Below, piece by piece: positions 19,046 to 29,013 of a DNA stretch of 64,000 bases. Numbering within the stretch: the stretch's first letter is position 1; the number at the start of each line of letters is the position of its first letter. This stretch comes from Vibrio sp. Of7-15 (GTDB lineage: Bacteria > Pseudomonadota > Gammaproteobacteria > Enterobacterales > Vibrionaceae): positions 162,837 to 226,836 of the forward strand of contig NZ_JAKRGH010000007.1 in NCBI RefSeq assembly GCF_022347565.1, in the 5' to 3' direction. A model generated the notes under the pieces. That model saw only the letters and a program-made list of their open reading frames with translations, was not told the DNA's origin and did no database searches. The translations under genes were made by a program, and so were the position numbers.

Positions 19046-20398
19046 ATGAGTGCCTCCACATCTTCATCTGTTGCTGAACATCGTCGTTTATCGCGTCAAC
19101 TCTTTTCTATGACTTGGCCGATGATGTTTGGCATCTTATCGTTAATGAGCTTTCAACTGGTAGACAGTGCTTTTATTGGTCAGCTTGGGGTATTACCGCT
19201 TGCTGCACAAGGATTTACCCTGCCAATGCAAATGGTGGTAATCGGTCTGCAAGTTGGGCTTGGCATTGCCACCACCTCTTTGATTTCACGCGTGCTTGGC
19301 TCCGGTGAAATACAGCGAGCTCAGCAATTAGGAGGGCTTGTGGTGATCACCGGAGCTGTGGCGATTTTTATTTTGTCATGGTTGATTTGGTTACTAAGAG
19401 GGCCAATTTTATTGCTGCTTGGCGCGCCTGAGAATGTAGCCCCTGTGATTGATGACTATTGGCCTGTGTGGTTGGCAAGTGCGTGGACAGGAGCAATGTT
19501 GTATTTCGCTTATAGCCTGTGCCGTGCCAATGGTAATACCATGTTACCCGGTAGCATGATGGTGGTTACGAGTCTTCTTAATATGGCGTTTGATCCGCTA
19601 TTTATTTTTACCTTAGATATGGGGTTACAAGGTGCTGCTTGGGCAACTATTGCTGCGTTTGGTATTGGCATGTTGGTGGTGTATCCCTTAGTCCTGAAAA
19701 GGCAGTGGATGACACTAAACTGGCAAGGTTTAGATATTGTCCCCTCCATTAAAGAGCTTGGTCATATTATGGCACCTGCTATGTTGAGCCAGCTGCTTCC
19801 GCCAATTTCTTCTATGCTTGCGACAAAGCTGGTGGCGGGGTTTGGTGCCACTGCTGTAGCAGCTTGGGCATTAGGCTCGCGAGTGGAGTTCTTTTCGATT
19901 GTGGTTGTGTTGGCGATGACCATGTCGATGCCACCCATGATCGGCCGTATGTTAGGTGCAAAAGAGATCGGCAGTATTCGTACATTGGTGAATATTGCGG
20001 TGAAATTTATTTTGTTATTTCAGTTAACTATTGCGGCGATTTTGTTTGTGTTAGCCAACCCTATTGCCAATTTACTGAGCAGTGAAGCCTCTGTGAGTGA
20101 AGTATTTTCCATGCATTTAGTTTGGATTCCATTTAGCTTAGGGCCATTAGGTGTGTGTATGCTAATGGTGTCGGTATGTAATGCATTGGCATTGCCGATG
20201 AGGGCGCTGTGGATCTCCAGTTTGCGCTTATTTGTGTGCTTTTTACCGATGATTTGGTTAGGAACACAGCTGTTTGGTTTGCAAGGCATTTTTATTGGTG
20301 CGACGTTAGGAAATATTGCCGCCGGCATTATGGCTTGGCTGCTGTATCAAAAGGCCATGCAGGCCACTCAAACTTCAGCTATGGTGACAGAGAAATAG
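19046..20398 (+). CDS. MATE-family multidrug/cation efflux transporter
   Basis: 450 residues with about twelve hydrophobic segments in two six-helix halves, as in MATE (NorM-like) exporters. These use a sodium or proton gradient to expel cationic drugs or toxic organic compounds across the inner membrane. The N-terminus (WPMMFGILSLMSFQLVDSAFIGQLG) is the characteristic first MATE helix with the conserved Val-Asp-Ser/Thr-Ala pattern. The substrate cannot be inferred. The start ATG is preceded directly by the nested inverted repeat and has only a weak GGA at about -12, suggesting regulated or inefficient translation. A clear intrinsic terminator follows the gene. Confidence 0.92.
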   Translation: MSASTSSSVAEHRRLSRQLFSMTWPMMFGILSLMSFQLVDSAFIGQLGVLPLAAQGFTLPMQMVVIGLQVGLGIATTSLISRVLGSGEIQRAQQLGGLVVITGAVAIFILSWLIWLLRGPILLLLGAPENVAPVIDDYWPVWLASAWTGAMLYFAYSLCRANGNTMLPGSMMVVTSLLNMAFDPLFIFTLDMGLQGAAWATIAAFGIGMLVVYPLVLKRQWMTLNWQGLDIVPSIKELGHIMAPAMLSQLLPPISSMLATKLVAGFGATAVAAWALGSRVEFFSIVVVLAMTMSMPPMIGRMLGAKEIGSIRTLVNIAVKFILLFQLTIAAILFVLANPIANLLSSEASVSEVFSMHLVWIPFSLGPLGVCMLMVSVCNALALPMRALWISSLRLFVCFLPMIWLGTQLFGLQGIFIGATLGNIAAGIMAWLLYQKAMQATQTSAMVTEK

Positions 20399-20445
20399 CC
20401 AACTCTTCATAAGTTGAGTATGCTTCTGCGCAGTTATGGTTTAAA

Positions 20446-20482
20446 AATGCCTTGTTTAGTGATCTAAATAAGGCATTTTTTA
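20446..20482 (+). terminator. Intrinsic terminator after MATE gene
   Basis: Stem AATGCCTT/AAGGCATT with an inner TTTAG/CTAAA extension and a TGAT loop, followed by a run of T on the plus strand. Confidence 0.85.
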
Positions 20483-20620
20483 TTGCCTGAATTACACCTT
20501 GTTACTCAAGAAAAACACATATAATGGCATGATCAGCTGAGTTTTATTCGTTTCAGTTGTTGCGCAATTTAGTTGTGCGCTATATAGTGGCAATTAAAAT
20601 ACTATCAAGGAACGAATAAG

Positions 20621-21103
20621 ATGAGCGAATTTCACCAATTTTCCATGACTACCCTACAAAATAAACCGCTAAATTTTTCTGACTTTGAAGGAAAAGTCGT
20701 TTTGGTGGTGAATACAGCCAGTAAATGTGGCTTTACCCCACAATACGAAGGCTTACAACAACTGCATAAAAAATATGCCGACCAAGGGCTGGTGATTGTA
20801 GGGTGCCCTTGTAATCAGTTTGGTAATCAAGAGCCGGGCAGTGCCAGTGATATTCAGGGAGAATGTTTGATCAATTATGGTGTCGATTTCACCATAAGCG
20901 AAAAAATAGAAGTGAATGGGGAAGGCAGTCATCCTGTATTTGCTTACTTAAAGCAGCAGTTACCCGGTATGCTAGGTAATCGTATTAAATGGAATTTTAC
21001 CAAATTTTTAGTGGGCAAAGATGGTAGTCCAATTAAGCGTTTTGCACCAATGACCAAACCTGAGGCATTGGAAAAACACATTCAGAAAGCGTTAGGGCAA
21101 TAA
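20621..21103 (+). CDS. Glutathione peroxidase family protein (BtuE-like)
   Basis: 160 residues, the usual length of bacterial GPx. It reduces hydroperoxides, using glutathione or thioredoxin. The peroxidatic Cys36 lies in NTASKCGFTPQYEGL, with the Gln of CNQFGNQEPG and the Trp/Asn of KWNFTKFLV completing the catalytic tetrad. No signal peptide is visible, so it is cytosolic. ATG at 20621 is preceded by CAAGGAACGAATAAG, a good ribosome-binding site. It is a single-gene unit convergent with ugd. A lipid-peroxide role alongside a PUFA-producing membrane is attractive but only inferred from proximity. Confidence 0.93.
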   Translation: MSEFHQFSMTTLQNKPLNFSDFEGKVVLVVNTASKCGFTPQYEGLQQLHKKYADQGLVIVGCPCNQFGNQEPGSASDIQGECLINYGVDFTISEKIEVNGEGSHPVFAYLKQQLPGMLGNRIKWNFTKFLVGKDGSPIKRFAPMTKPEALEKHIQKALGQ

Positions 21104-21128
21104 GACGGTTTTAAAGTGACGAGCGGGT

Positions 21129-22298
21129 TTATTCATCGTTGCCAAAAATATCGCGAGAGTAAACCTTATCTAGGACATCATGCAGCTCTGTGGTAATGCG
21201 GTTAGATACAATGACATCAACGTGCGATTTAAACTGGGCTAAATCTGTTGTAACGCTTGAGCCATAAAACGTATCGTTATTGAGTAATGGTTCATAGACT
21301 AGGATCTCAATCCCTTTGGCTTTAAGCCTTCTCATGATGCCCTGAATGGAAGAGGCTCGGAAGTTATCTGAGTCCGCTTTCATTATTAATCGATAGATGC
21401 CAACTGTGTTTGGTTTACGTTTTAGGATTGAGTTTGTGACGAAGTCTTTACGCGTTTTATTTGTATCCACAATGGCTTGGATTAAATTATTTGGCACATC
21501 TTGGTAGTTTGCTAATATCTGTTTTGTGTCTTTGGGTAAGCAATATCCGCCATAACCAAACGAGGGATTGTTGTAATGCGTTCCGATACGTGGGTCTAAA
21601 CATACCCCGGAAATAATTTGCTTGGTATCGAGGTTATGGCTTTCGGCGTAGGAATCGAGCTCATTGAAAAAGGCAACACGCATAGCAAGGTAGGTGTTCG
21701 AGAACAGTTTCACCGCTTCGGCTTCAGTTGAATCGGTTAGAATTACTTCAATATCCTGCTTTATCGCCGCAGATTGCATTATCTCGGCAAATTCATGGGC
21801 TCTTTGACTACGCTCACCCACAATAATTCTTGAAGGGTATAAGTTATCGTACAGTGCTTTCCCTTCACGTAAAAACTCAGGTGAGAACATGAGACTATGG
21901 CAATTGAATTCTTGTTTGGTTTGATGGGTAAATCCAACGGGAACGGTTGATTTAATGACGATATGAGCTGTAGGGTTTATTGCTAGTACATCTTGAATGA
22001 CGGATGTGACACTTGAGGTATCAAAACAATTGGTGTCGGTATCGTAGTTGGTTGGCGTGGCAACAATGACATAATCCGCGTCTTGATAAGCGTGTTGTTT
22101 GTTGGTGGTGGCTTGTAGTGTCAGTGGCTTGTTTGCTAAATAGTGTTCAATATCGTTATCTTTTATTGGGCATAAGTCATTGGCCAATAGCTCGATACGG
22201 TCTTGAGCAATGTCGTATACTGTGACTTTGTTTTTCTGCGCCAAAAGTACAGCATTAGATAATCCAACATAACCTGTACCCACAATCGTTATATTCAT
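21129..22298 (-). CDS. ugd: UDP-glucose 6-dehydrogenase
   Basis: 389 residues, essentially the length of E. coli Ugd. It oxidises UDP-glucose to UDP-glucuronate with two NAD+, supplying capsule, exopolysaccharide or lipid A precursors. Seen: N-terminal Rossmann motif [28 protein letters not shown], and catalytic Cys253 in [11 protein letters not shown]. It has no polysaccharide gene neighbours here and sits alone, convergent with the glutathione peroxidase. ATG start. Confident family assignment. Confidence 0.95.
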   Translation of the reverse strand: MNITIVGTGYVGLSNAVLLAQKNKVTVYDIAQDRIELLANDLCPIKDNDIEHYLANKPLTLQATTNKQHAYQDADYVIVATPTNYDTDTNCFDTSSVTSVIQDVLAINPTAHIVIKSTVPVGFTHQTKQEFNCHSLMFSPEFLREGKALYDNLYPSRIIVGERSQRAHEFAEIMQSAAIKQDIEVILTDSTEAEAVKLFSNTYLAMRVAFFNELDSYAESHNLDTKQIISGVCLDPRIGTHYNNPSFGYGGYCLPKDTKQILANYQDVPNNLIQAIVDTNKTRKDFVTNSILKRKPNTVGIYRLIMKADSDNFRASSIQGIMRRLKAKGIEILVYEPLLNNDTFYGSSVTTDLAQFKSHVDVIVSNRITTELHDVLDKVYSRDIFGNDE

Positions 22299-22635
22299 GT
22301 TTTCTCACTCAGTTTTTATGACAGTGTTTGTATCACGACACAAACAGAAGTGCGTTTCATTTAAAGTTGTTTTTAAGGCGTTTATTTCTACTACCTTAAC
22401 TGCTGTGATTAATGTTAATCGACTTATGTTGCAGAATTTTGTGAGTAAAAAAATCTGTGGTTTTCTCGGTCACTTTTAGTGGGAATGAAAAGTTGCGGGT
22501 TAACCTAGTTAAGGAGGTTTTGCTAACGAGAACGCAGTAGGGTGAAAAAGAGCATGTACTATGATTAATAGATAATAACAACAAACACAGTAGGCTAAAG
22601 CGAGTTTGAGAATATATTAACCATAGGGATGCGCT
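22299..22635. other. Divergent intergenic region, ugd / binding protein
   Basis: 337 bp that must contain the promoters of ugd (leftward) and the solute-binding gene (rightward). A/T-rich; I see no convincing gene, repeat or operator. The short open frames crossing it show no family features. Confidence 0.5.
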
Positions 22636-23397
22636 ATGTGGCTAAATCTCATGAAGTTCGTACTTTGCGGGTGTTTTCTGTTTTGGACTACAGCTGGATC
22701 TTCTCGAGTATTGCAATTAGTTACTTTGGAATACCCGCCATATGAATACCAAGAAGATCAGAAAGTTAAAGGTATTGCGGTTGATATTATAAGAGAAGCA
22801 TTTCGACGTTTATCCCAGCCTATTGAGATAAAAATTCTGCCTTGGCCTCGGGCAATCAGTTATATTGAAAATGGTAAAGCAGACGCGATTTTTACTGCAT
22901 TCAAAAACCCTCACCGTGAAACCTTTGCCGATTATTCAAACGAAGTGCTGTTTCCTCAGACCATTTCTCTTTTTGTTCGCGCCAATTCAAGCATCGTGTA
23001 TGACGGTCAGCTCAGCAGCTTACAGCCTTATTCTGTCAGTGTTACGAATCAAGTCAGTTATGGTCAGCGCTTTGATACGGCAGTCAAAGAAGGCGTATTA
23101 ACGAAAATTAAAATTAATAATTCAGGTAAACAGAGTGCAAAAATGTTGTTGGCTCGACGAGTGGATATCTGGATCAGTAACAAATATGGCGCTTTACATA
23201 TTGCGAATCAGTTAAATCAATTGGAAAAAATTCGAGTTTTAGAACCCGATATACAAAGTGTACCTAGTTACATTGCTTTTTCTAAAAAGCGAAATTTAAC
23301 ACACGTGAGAGATAAGCTTGATGTGGTGTTAAAAGCCATGAAGGAAGATGGTAGCTACGAGCGAATAATTAATAGCTATTTTTTAATAAAGCGGTAA
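22636..23397 (+). CDS. Orphan periplasmic solute-binding protein, family 3 type
   Basis: 253 residues with an N-terminal signal sequence (MWLNLMKFVLCGCFLFWTTAGSS). The mature part begins with the type-II periplasmic-binding fold typical of amino-acid ABC receptors (LVTLEYPPYEY, then GIAVDIIREAFRR, PWPRAISYIENGKADAIF). No permease or ATPase is adjacent, so it may feed a transporter elsewhere, serve as a sensor, or be one of the many stand-alone family-3 proteins found in Vibrionaceae. Ligand unknown. A GGGATG before the ATG could be the ribosome-binding site. Two other orphan members occur in this window (27333 and 50189). Confidence 0.85.
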   Translation: MWLNLMKFVLCGCFLFWTTAGSSRVLQLVTLEYPPYEYQEDQKVKGIAVDIIREAFRRLSQPIEIKILPWPRAISYIENGKADAIFTAFKNPHRETFADYSNEVLFPQTISLFVRANSSIVYDGQLSSLQPYSVSVTNQVSYGQRFDTAVKEGVLTKIKINNSGKQSAKMLLARRVDIWISNKYGALHIANQLNQLEKIRVLEPDIQSVPSYIAFSKKRNLTHVRDKLDVVLKAMKEDGSYERIINSYFLIKR

Positions 23398-23666
23398 GTT
23401 TCTTATTCGTTGTTTTAGATCAATGACTTACTAATATTACTGTGATCGTATTATTTGGTTATTAATTCTAATTTTAAATATTAAATAAGTCCTGTTAACT
23501 ATTTATAAGTATAAAACTGGTATCAATATCTAATATTTTTTATATATTAGGTTTAATTAACTATTTAGAATTCTTTTTTCTACTTAGATCTCAGGTTGGT
23601 GAAATGATCGGTGTTATGGTGCGCGAGCATTAACTCTAATTCATTCATAAACAAAAGAGATTGGTT

Positions 23667-25142
23667 ATGTGGAATAAACTGAATAAATCAATGATGTTCT
23701 GCCAGATGATGTTTGGCTTATCGTTTTATGGTGTGATGGTTATCTTGACCCGTTTCTTCTTAGAAGATCTGCAATACAGTGAAGCAGATACGATGATGGT
23801 TGTCGGGGCTTTTTCATCAATAGGGCCATTGTTTGCTATTGCGGGTGGCTTTATTGCTGATAAATTTTTGGGTGCATATCGTTCATTGACTATCAGTTAC
23901 GCTGGTTTTACGAGTGGTTATGTTCTTTTAGTTCTGGGGGCATCCACAACGAATATTCCGCTCAGCCTTGTTGGTATTGCCTTAGCGAGTTATGCACGAG
24001 GATTAATGTCTCCATCTTATCCAAGCCTTTATAAACGCACCTTTGCAACAGAAGAAGATTTTGAAAATGGCTTTCCAGTTAACTATTCCGTTAACAATGT
24101 GGGGGCACTATTGGGACAGTACCTGTTCCCTATGTTTGTGCTTGTGATTGGCTTTAACGGTAGTTTTATGTTATCGATGGGCATGGCATGTGCTGCATTG
24201 ATTGTTTTAATTTCGTTTCGTAAGCAATTACTGACGGTTGGGGCTGAGATTGATAAAAAGCCAGTGAGTGCGAAAAATTGGTCTATTTTCGTGGCGATCT
24301 CCATTGCCATGATTGGTTTGGTATTTTTCATGTTCTCGAATATGGAAATTGGTAAAAACATTGTTTATGCCATTGGTATTGCAGCGATTGGTTACTTCAT
24401 CACATTGATGTTTAAGGCGAAAAAGTCAGATGCGTTGAAAATGGGTACTATCTTGATTATGACGGTACTCACCACGGCTTTTTTTGTTTATTACGGGCAG
24501 ATGATGACGTCTATGACCATGGTGACCATAAATACCATGCGTGGTGATTTATTCGGCATTATTCCTATTGTTCCTGAAGCTTCAATGGCCATGAATCCAC
24601 TGTGGTGTATTGTGGCAGGGCCTGTGATTGCTATGACATTTTCTTCATTAGAAAAACGAAACATTAATTTTTCTACGGCGACTAAAGTGGGTTTTGCGTT
24701 TATCTTTACCGCCATTGCATTTGGTATTTTGACTGCTGCCGTTATGATGATTGGTCCTGATGTGGTTATTCGTCCTGAAGTGTTTTTAGCGATTCATTTT
24801 TTCCAAGCGTTTGCAGAAGTGATTGTGGGCAGTTTGGTGGTGGCGTTCATTCTTTCAGTGGCACCTAAGCATATTGAGAATTTTTCCGTTAGCTTATTTT
24901 CGGTAGCGATAGCACTGAGCGGTATTGTTGGTGCGGTATTCTCGACTTCTATTGCCTTAGAGAAAGGACAGGAAATTACACAAGACATCGTGAAAACCGT
25001 TTATGGTGGCTATTTTAGTACGTTGACCATCTTGGCGGTTGTTATGGTTATAGTGGCATTTATTGCCTCGTTTGTTATTCGTAAAATGCTCGCGAGCAGT
25101 GAAGCATCGTCTGACATGGTGCTCTCGCAAGCGGAAAGCTAA
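23667..25142 (+). CDS. POT/PTR-family proton-coupled peptide MFS transporter
   Basis: 491 residues, about 12-14 membrane helices. The N-terminal half resembles the proton-dependent oligopeptide transporters (YGVMVILTRFFLEDLQYSEADTMMVVGAFSSIG, GGFIADKFLGAYRSL), which import di/tripeptides or related compounds. The canonical ExxER of helix 1 is not obvious, so substrate and coupling could differ. The open frame includes TTG at 23661, but ATG 23667 with AAAAGAGA upstream is the more likely start. Its promoter lies in a 270-bp very A/T-rich leader. A small conserved-looking gene follows after 50 bp in the same direction. Confidence 0.82.
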   Translation: MWNKLNKSMMFCQMMFGLSFYGVMVILTRFFLEDLQYSEADTMMVVGAFSSIGPLFAIAGGFIADKFLGAYRSLTISYAGFTSGYVLLVLGASTTNIPLSLVGIALASYARGLMSPSYPSLYKRTFATEEDFENGFPVNYSVNNVGALLGQYLFPMFVLVIGFNGSFMLSMGMACAALIVLISFRKQLLTVGAEIDKKPVSAKNWSIFVAISIAMIGLVFFMFSNMEIGKNIVYAIGIAAIGYFITLMFKAKKSDALKMGTILIMTVLTTAFFVYYGQMMTSMTMVTINTMRGDLFGIIPIVPEASMAMNPLWCIVAGPVIAMTFSSLEKRNINFSTATKVGFAFIFTAIAFGILTAAVMMIGPDVVIRPEVFLAIHFFQAFAEVIVGSLVVAFILSVAPKHIENFSVSLFSVAIALSGIVGAVFSTSIALEKGQEITQDIVKTVYGGYFSTLTILAVVMVIVAFIASFVIRKMLASSEASSDMVLSQAES

Positions 25143-25192
25143 ATGGATGAGTCTTTTTTGAGGTGTCGCCACGTCTTTTCCACAGGGGTGCT

Positions 25193-25378
25193 ATGTTTAA
25201 AGAAGGATTAGCCACGAGGGGAACTCGCATGGAATTGACAAACGAAAAAGGCGAAACCACCCGGTTAGCCGACGACCTTACTCTGAAAGAAATGGTCGAT
25301 ATGGGCTTTATGGTAGAGCTCACAGATAACGAGTCCGATAGCAACGAGCATTGGCAAACAAGGCAAGAAAAAGAATAG
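25193..25378 (+). CDS. Small hypothetical protein, 61 residues
   Basis: A short, acidic, soluble protein. It is not recognised as a named family. I support it as a gene because ATG 25193 has AGGGGTG at proper spacing, the codon use looks coding, the length is well defined, and an intrinsic terminator lies just past the stop. Residues 16-45 (ELTNEKGETTRLADDLTLKEMV) look like a folded segment. A longer frame from GTG 25163 is less likely. It may be co-transcribed with the POT transporter 50 bp upstream. Confidence 0.65.
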   Translation: MFKEGLATRGTRMELTNEKGETTRLADDLTLKEMVDMGFMVELTDNESDSNEHWQTRQEKE

Positions 25379-25382
25379 CTAT

Positions 25383-25416
25383 AAACCCCGATATGTAAAA
25401 TGTCGGGGTTTTTTTA
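25383..25416 (+). terminator. Intrinsic terminator after small gene
   Basis: Nine-base stem AAACCCCGA / TCGGGGTTT around an 11-base loop, followed by T7. Confidence 0.9.
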
Positions 25417-25546
25417 TGGCTTTATAAATGATTGTTTTCATTGTGTTATAGGTCACAAAATACATACTAATAATGCCGAGTCAGCTTGTTATTATCAGAT
25501 AGCTTCTACACTAACTAAATATCAATAATAAGTAAGGAGAGGGAGC

Positions 25547-27112
25547 TTGAAAACTCAAGTGCTGACAGCAGAGCAAGCCGCAGAATGGGTTCAGGATGGG
25601 GCAGAAATTTTCTTAGGTGGGTTTATTGGTTCCGTTGTTGCTGAGTCGCTGGCTAGAGCGACGGCTGAACGCTTTATCGCAACCGGACACCCCAAAAACC
25701 TTAGTGTGGTTTTTGCAGCAGGGCAAGGGAATGGCACAGGAAAAGCCGCCAACCATTTTGCACACCCGGGAATGTTAAAGCGTGTGATTGGTGGCCATTG
25801 GGGGCTTGTTCCTGAATTACAAAAAATGGCATTGGCTAATCAAATTGAAGCTTATAACTTACCTCAAGGGGTGATTTCTCATCTGTTGCGTGATTCTGCA
25901 GCAGGTAAGCCGGGTACGCTCTCTCATGTGGGGTTAGGAACTTTTGTTGATCCTCGGTTCGAAGGCGGGAAAATCAATGAAGTGTCTCGTGAAGATATTG
26001 TCAGTGTGATGGAAATAGAGGGCACGGAATATCTGTTTTACAAAAAGCTGAATGTGGATGTGGCTTTTTTACGCGGCACAACTGCTGATGAAAATGGCAA
26101 TATAACCATGGAAGATGAGTGTTTAATTGTTGAAAACTTAGCAGCAGCACAAGCCGTGAAAAACAATGGCGGTAAAGTGATTGTACAAGTTAAGCAGTTG
26201 GCAAAAAATGGTGAACTTGACCCACATGCTGTCAAAATTCCAGGGATTTTGGTAGATGCCGTGGTGATTGCTCACGGTTCTAAAGAGCACATGCAGACTT
26301 TCGGCGAGTCATATAACGAATCTTATGTTGGGATTGGCGATAGGGACGAACACCAGCATGTTCAACGTGAATTGGACGACAAAAAGGTGATTGCACGCCG
26401 AGCTGCCATGTTCTTACAAAAGGGGGCAATTCTAAACTTAGGTATTGGGGCTCCTGAAGTTATTTCTAACGTGGCAGAAGAAGAAGGTGTTTTGGATCAA
26501 CTGGTATTAACGGTTGAACCTGGTGGTATTGGTGGGGCCCCTGCGGGTGGTCTGAGCTTTGGTGCATCAGCATTTCCTGAAGCAATAATCAGCCAAGATC
26601 AGCAGTTCGATTTTTATGATGGTGGTGGATTAGATCAAGCCTTCTTAGGGCTAGCTGAATGTGATGAAGCTGGGAATATTAATGTTTCTCGTTTTGGTGA
26701 TAGCATTTGTGGCTGTGGTGGGTTTATTAATATTACTCAGAATGCCAAACAAGTTTTTTTCTGCGGCACTTTTACTGCGGGAGAACAAAACATTGAAGTC
26801 ATTGATGGTCGATTAGTGATTCATAAAGATGGTGATAGATGTAAATTTATTGAGCAAGTACAACAAATTACATTCAGCGGAAAAGTTGCACTTGAGCGTA
26901 ATAAGCCTGTTTTTTACATTACTGAACGAGCGGTTTTCAAGTTGACAGAAAAAGGACTCACATTGATTGAGATTGCGCCGGGGGTGGATTTAGAAAGAGA
27001 TATTTTAGCAAAAATGTCGTTTACTCCTCAGTTTGAATTACCAATCCCAGTGATGGATGAGCGCATATTTTCTGAATGTACTATGGAATTAGAATTGCGA
27101 GCCGTAGAATAA
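25547..27112 (+). CDS. CoA-transferase, YdiF / propionate-CoA-transferase type
   Basis: 521 residues: a fused alpha-beta family I CoA-transferase. It moves CoA between short-chain acids such as acetate, acetoacetate or propionate. The N-terminal half has GGFIGSVVAESLARA; the C-terminal half has the predicted catalytic Glu324 in LTVEPGGIGGAP, in place of the usual E-x-G context. The start is a TTG at 25547 with a strong, purine-rich AAGGAGAGGGAGC immediately upstream, so an ATG-only caller would truncate it. It stands alone, convergent with the next binding-protein gene. Acceptor specificity cannot be told. Confidence 0.88.
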   Translation: MKTQVLTAEQAAEWVQDGAEIFLGGFIGSVVAESLARATAERFIATGHPKNLSVVFAAGQGNGTGKAANHFAHPGMLKRVIGGHWGLVPELQKMALANQIEAYNLPQGVISHLLRDSAAGKPGTLSHVGLGTFVDPRFEGGKINEVSREDIVSVMEIEGTEYLFYKKLNVDVAFLRGTTADENGNITMEDECLIVENLAAAQAVKNNGGKVIVQVKQLAKNGELDPHAVKIPGILVDAVVIAHGSKEHMQTFGESYNESYVGIGDRDEHQHVQRELDDKKVIARRAAMFLQKGAILNLGIGAPEVISNVAEEEGVLDQLVLTVEPGGIGGAPAGGLSFGASAFPEAIISQDQQFDFYDGGGLDQAFLGLAECDEAGNINVSRFGDSICGCGGFINITQNAKQVFFCGTFTAGEQNIEVIDGRLVIHKDGDRCKFIEQVQQITFSGKVALERNKPVFYITERAVFKLTEKGLTLIEIAPGVDLERDILAKMSFTPQFELPIPVMDERIFSECTMELELRAVE

Positions 27113-27157
27113 TGAAACACGCTTTTTGAGATTAGTACGTTTTAGAGCAGTAAGTAG

Positions 27158-27194
27158 GCCCGCAATAACAAGATCTTGTTTGTTAGCACGGGTC
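27158..27194. terminator. Hairpin between convergent genes
   Basis: A 14-bp perfect palindrome (AACAAGATCTTGTT) flanked by partly complementary GGCCCGC and GCACGGGTC. Position between convergent genes suggests a bidirectional terminator, but there is no strong T-run. Confidence 0.35.
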
Positions 27195-27332
27195 TTCTGT
27201 TTGTGCAAAAGTTAGGTTAAATAAGAGGTAAAGTAGAGCATGAAAAGTCGGTGTTGATTCGTTTACAGTTGATAGTATGTAACAAGCGTAATCAGCAGTG
27301 CCTGCATTAAAATGGCTTAGCCTGAATAAGTG

Positions 27333-28070
27333 TTATGGGGAATATTTTTTCAGAATACGTTCAAGACTTCCATTGTCTTGTATGGCTTTCAGCCCCTGAT
27401 TAAAATGCATTATTAACATTTTAGATTGTTCCCCACCGACCTTACCTGACACCACATAGAATGCGCCATCAAAAAATAGGTGTGGATTGTATGTTAGCTG
27501 TTCTTCATACGCTTTAGGTAATCCGGCAAGTAAGTAATGGCCAACTTTTTTATCTATAGGAAAAGCATCGACTCTCCGGTAGAACACTTTGTGAATATTT
27601 AAGATATCGCTCGGTGCCGTTTCAATGGTAACGCCATGAGACTTTAATCGCTTGATGTGAGAATACCCTAAAGTTCCACCTAACCGATATTTTTTCAAGT
27701 CTTGGGCTATCGTCCACGAGAATGGGTTATCTTTACGGTGGATCAACGCTTCTTGTACGTCAACAAACGTATCAGAATACCAAAAGTCTGCAGCTTTTGC
27801 GGGAGTTTTCAACCATGGGAAAGTAATATCAACCACTCCAGCCCTTGCTTTTTCTAACGCTCTTTTCCATGGAGTGCGGTGAATTTTGAGCTGATAACCA
27901 GAAGCTTCAAAGGCGGCTATCACGATTTCTTCCGCTAATCTTGCATTGATGTCAGATTCTGAAGTGTAGGGCGGATAATCTCCAATAGCCGCTGTAATCG
28001 TCAAAGCGTGAAGTGGTGTGCTTAAAGCACCAATATAAAGGAATATGAAGTATTGTACCCATCGCTTCAT
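27333..28070 (-). CDS. Orphan periplasmic solute-binding protein, family 3 type
   Basis: 245 residues with a signal peptide (MKRWVQYFIFLYIGALSTPLHA) and the family-3 amino-acid-receptor fold: AAIGDYPPYTSESDINARLAEE, then IHRTPWKRALEKARAGVVDITFPW. The ligand site resembles that of amino-acid binding proteins but no transporter genes are near. ATG 28070 has GAGGAAGTGGG directly upstream, a strong ribosome-binding site. It is the second of three such orphans in the window, only distantly similar to the other two, so a local duplication is not obvious. Confidence 0.83.
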   Translation of the reverse strand: MKRWVQYFIFLYIGALSTPLHALTITAAIGDYPPYTSESDINARLAEEIVIAAFEASGYQLKIHRTPWKRALEKARAGVVDITFPWLKTPAKAADFWYSDTFVDVQEALIHRKDNPFSWTIAQDLKKYRLGGTLGYSHIKRLKSHGVTIETAPSDILNIHKVFYRRVDAFPIDKKVGHYLLAGLPKAYEEQLTYNPHLFFDGAFYVVSGKVGGEQSKMLIMHFNQGLKAIQDNGSLERILKKYSP

Positions 28071-28353
28071 CCCACTTCCTCATAACAACACTGATGCCTT
28101 ACTTTAAAATTTAACACAATATGATCTTGGAGGTTGTTTAAATGGGTAAAAATCCCCTCACAGGTAAAGAAAGTAGCAATGTAATGGTCAATTAAACCAG
28201 CTTGGACGAGCTTCCTTTAACATCGTCACTAAAGCTTTCGAATGTGTGAGGTTGAGTTTGAGCCAACGCCTACCATGAGTACCTTTAAGAGAAATTAAGT
28301 GAGAATAGGCCTTCTATTAAGCTGATTTAATTGATTGAACTACGTATTTATTC

Positions 28354-28388
28354 ATTGTTAAACAATCTAAAATTATCGATAAACGATA
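28354..28388. promoter_or_regulatory. Two short palindromes upstream of the DUF2975/XRE pair
   Basis: ATTGTT-A-AACAAT (28354-28366) and TATCG-ATAAA-CGATA (28374-28388) lie 70-100 bp before the DUF2975 start. They would suit autoregulation by the downstream XRE protein. The rest of the 385-bp gap 28071-28455 shows no gene. Confidence 0.3.
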
Positions 28389-28455
28389 TTTTATTGTTGA
28401 TCTTCAATTTTTACTGTCTTAGTATTTACCCATCAACGAAATGGGGTGTTTACTT

Positions 28456-29004
28456 ATGTCTAAGATTCAAAAACAGAGCCGTCGTGTCCGTCTATTTTTT
28501 CAATGTTTACTGGCACTGACGCCAATGATGGTGTGTTACTACTGGTTAACGGTTGAGACGTCGTATGATTTTTTAACGTCACTGGGTGTGATTCAGCTGA
28601 GCTATAATTTTGACAGCTATACACAGTTGCCGTTCACTATGACGACTCGTGTGTTATCTGCAATGGCGAGCTTATTGTTGTGTAGCATCATTATGTATGC
28701 GTTAACGCTATTAATTCGGTTATTCCGTAATTACGAAGGCAATGACATTTTTTCTCTCGATAATGCGGCTATCTTCCAGAAATTAGGTTACTGCTTATTT
28801 TTCTGGGTTGGTGGTTCTATTGTGTATGGGGCGTTGATGTCGGTGATTTTGTCATTTAATAACCCACCAGGTGAGCGTATTTTAACCGTGAGCTTTGTCG
28901 GGATGGACTTTTTAACTTTGGTGTTTGGGTTTATTGTTTTGATCATTTCATGGGTAATGAAGGAAGGGTACACTCTTGCCGATGAAAACAGCCACACCAT
29001 TTAA
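28456..29004 (+). CDS. DUF2975 membrane protein
   Basis: 182 residues with four hydrophobic segments (about 15-35, 68-92, 112-135, 145-170), matching the DUF2975 family of inner-membrane proteins of unknown function. These are typically encoded next to a small XRE regulator, as here (stop and next start 9 bp apart). ATG 28456 has GGGGTG seven bases upstream and is preferred over ATG 28441. The pair is presumably one transcript in which the membrane protein modulates or is regulated by its DNA-binding partner; that link is inference. Confidence 0.85.
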   Translation: MSKIQKQSRRVRLFFQCLLALTPMMVCYYWLTVETSYDFLTSLGVIQLSYNFDSYTQLPFTMTTRVLSAMASLLLCSIIMYALTLLIRLFRNYEGNDIFSLDNAAIFQKLGYCLFFWVGGSIVYGALMSVILSFNNPPGERILTVSFVGMDFLTLVFGFIVLIISWVMKEGYTLADENSHTI

Positions 29005-29013
29005 GGGATCTCT

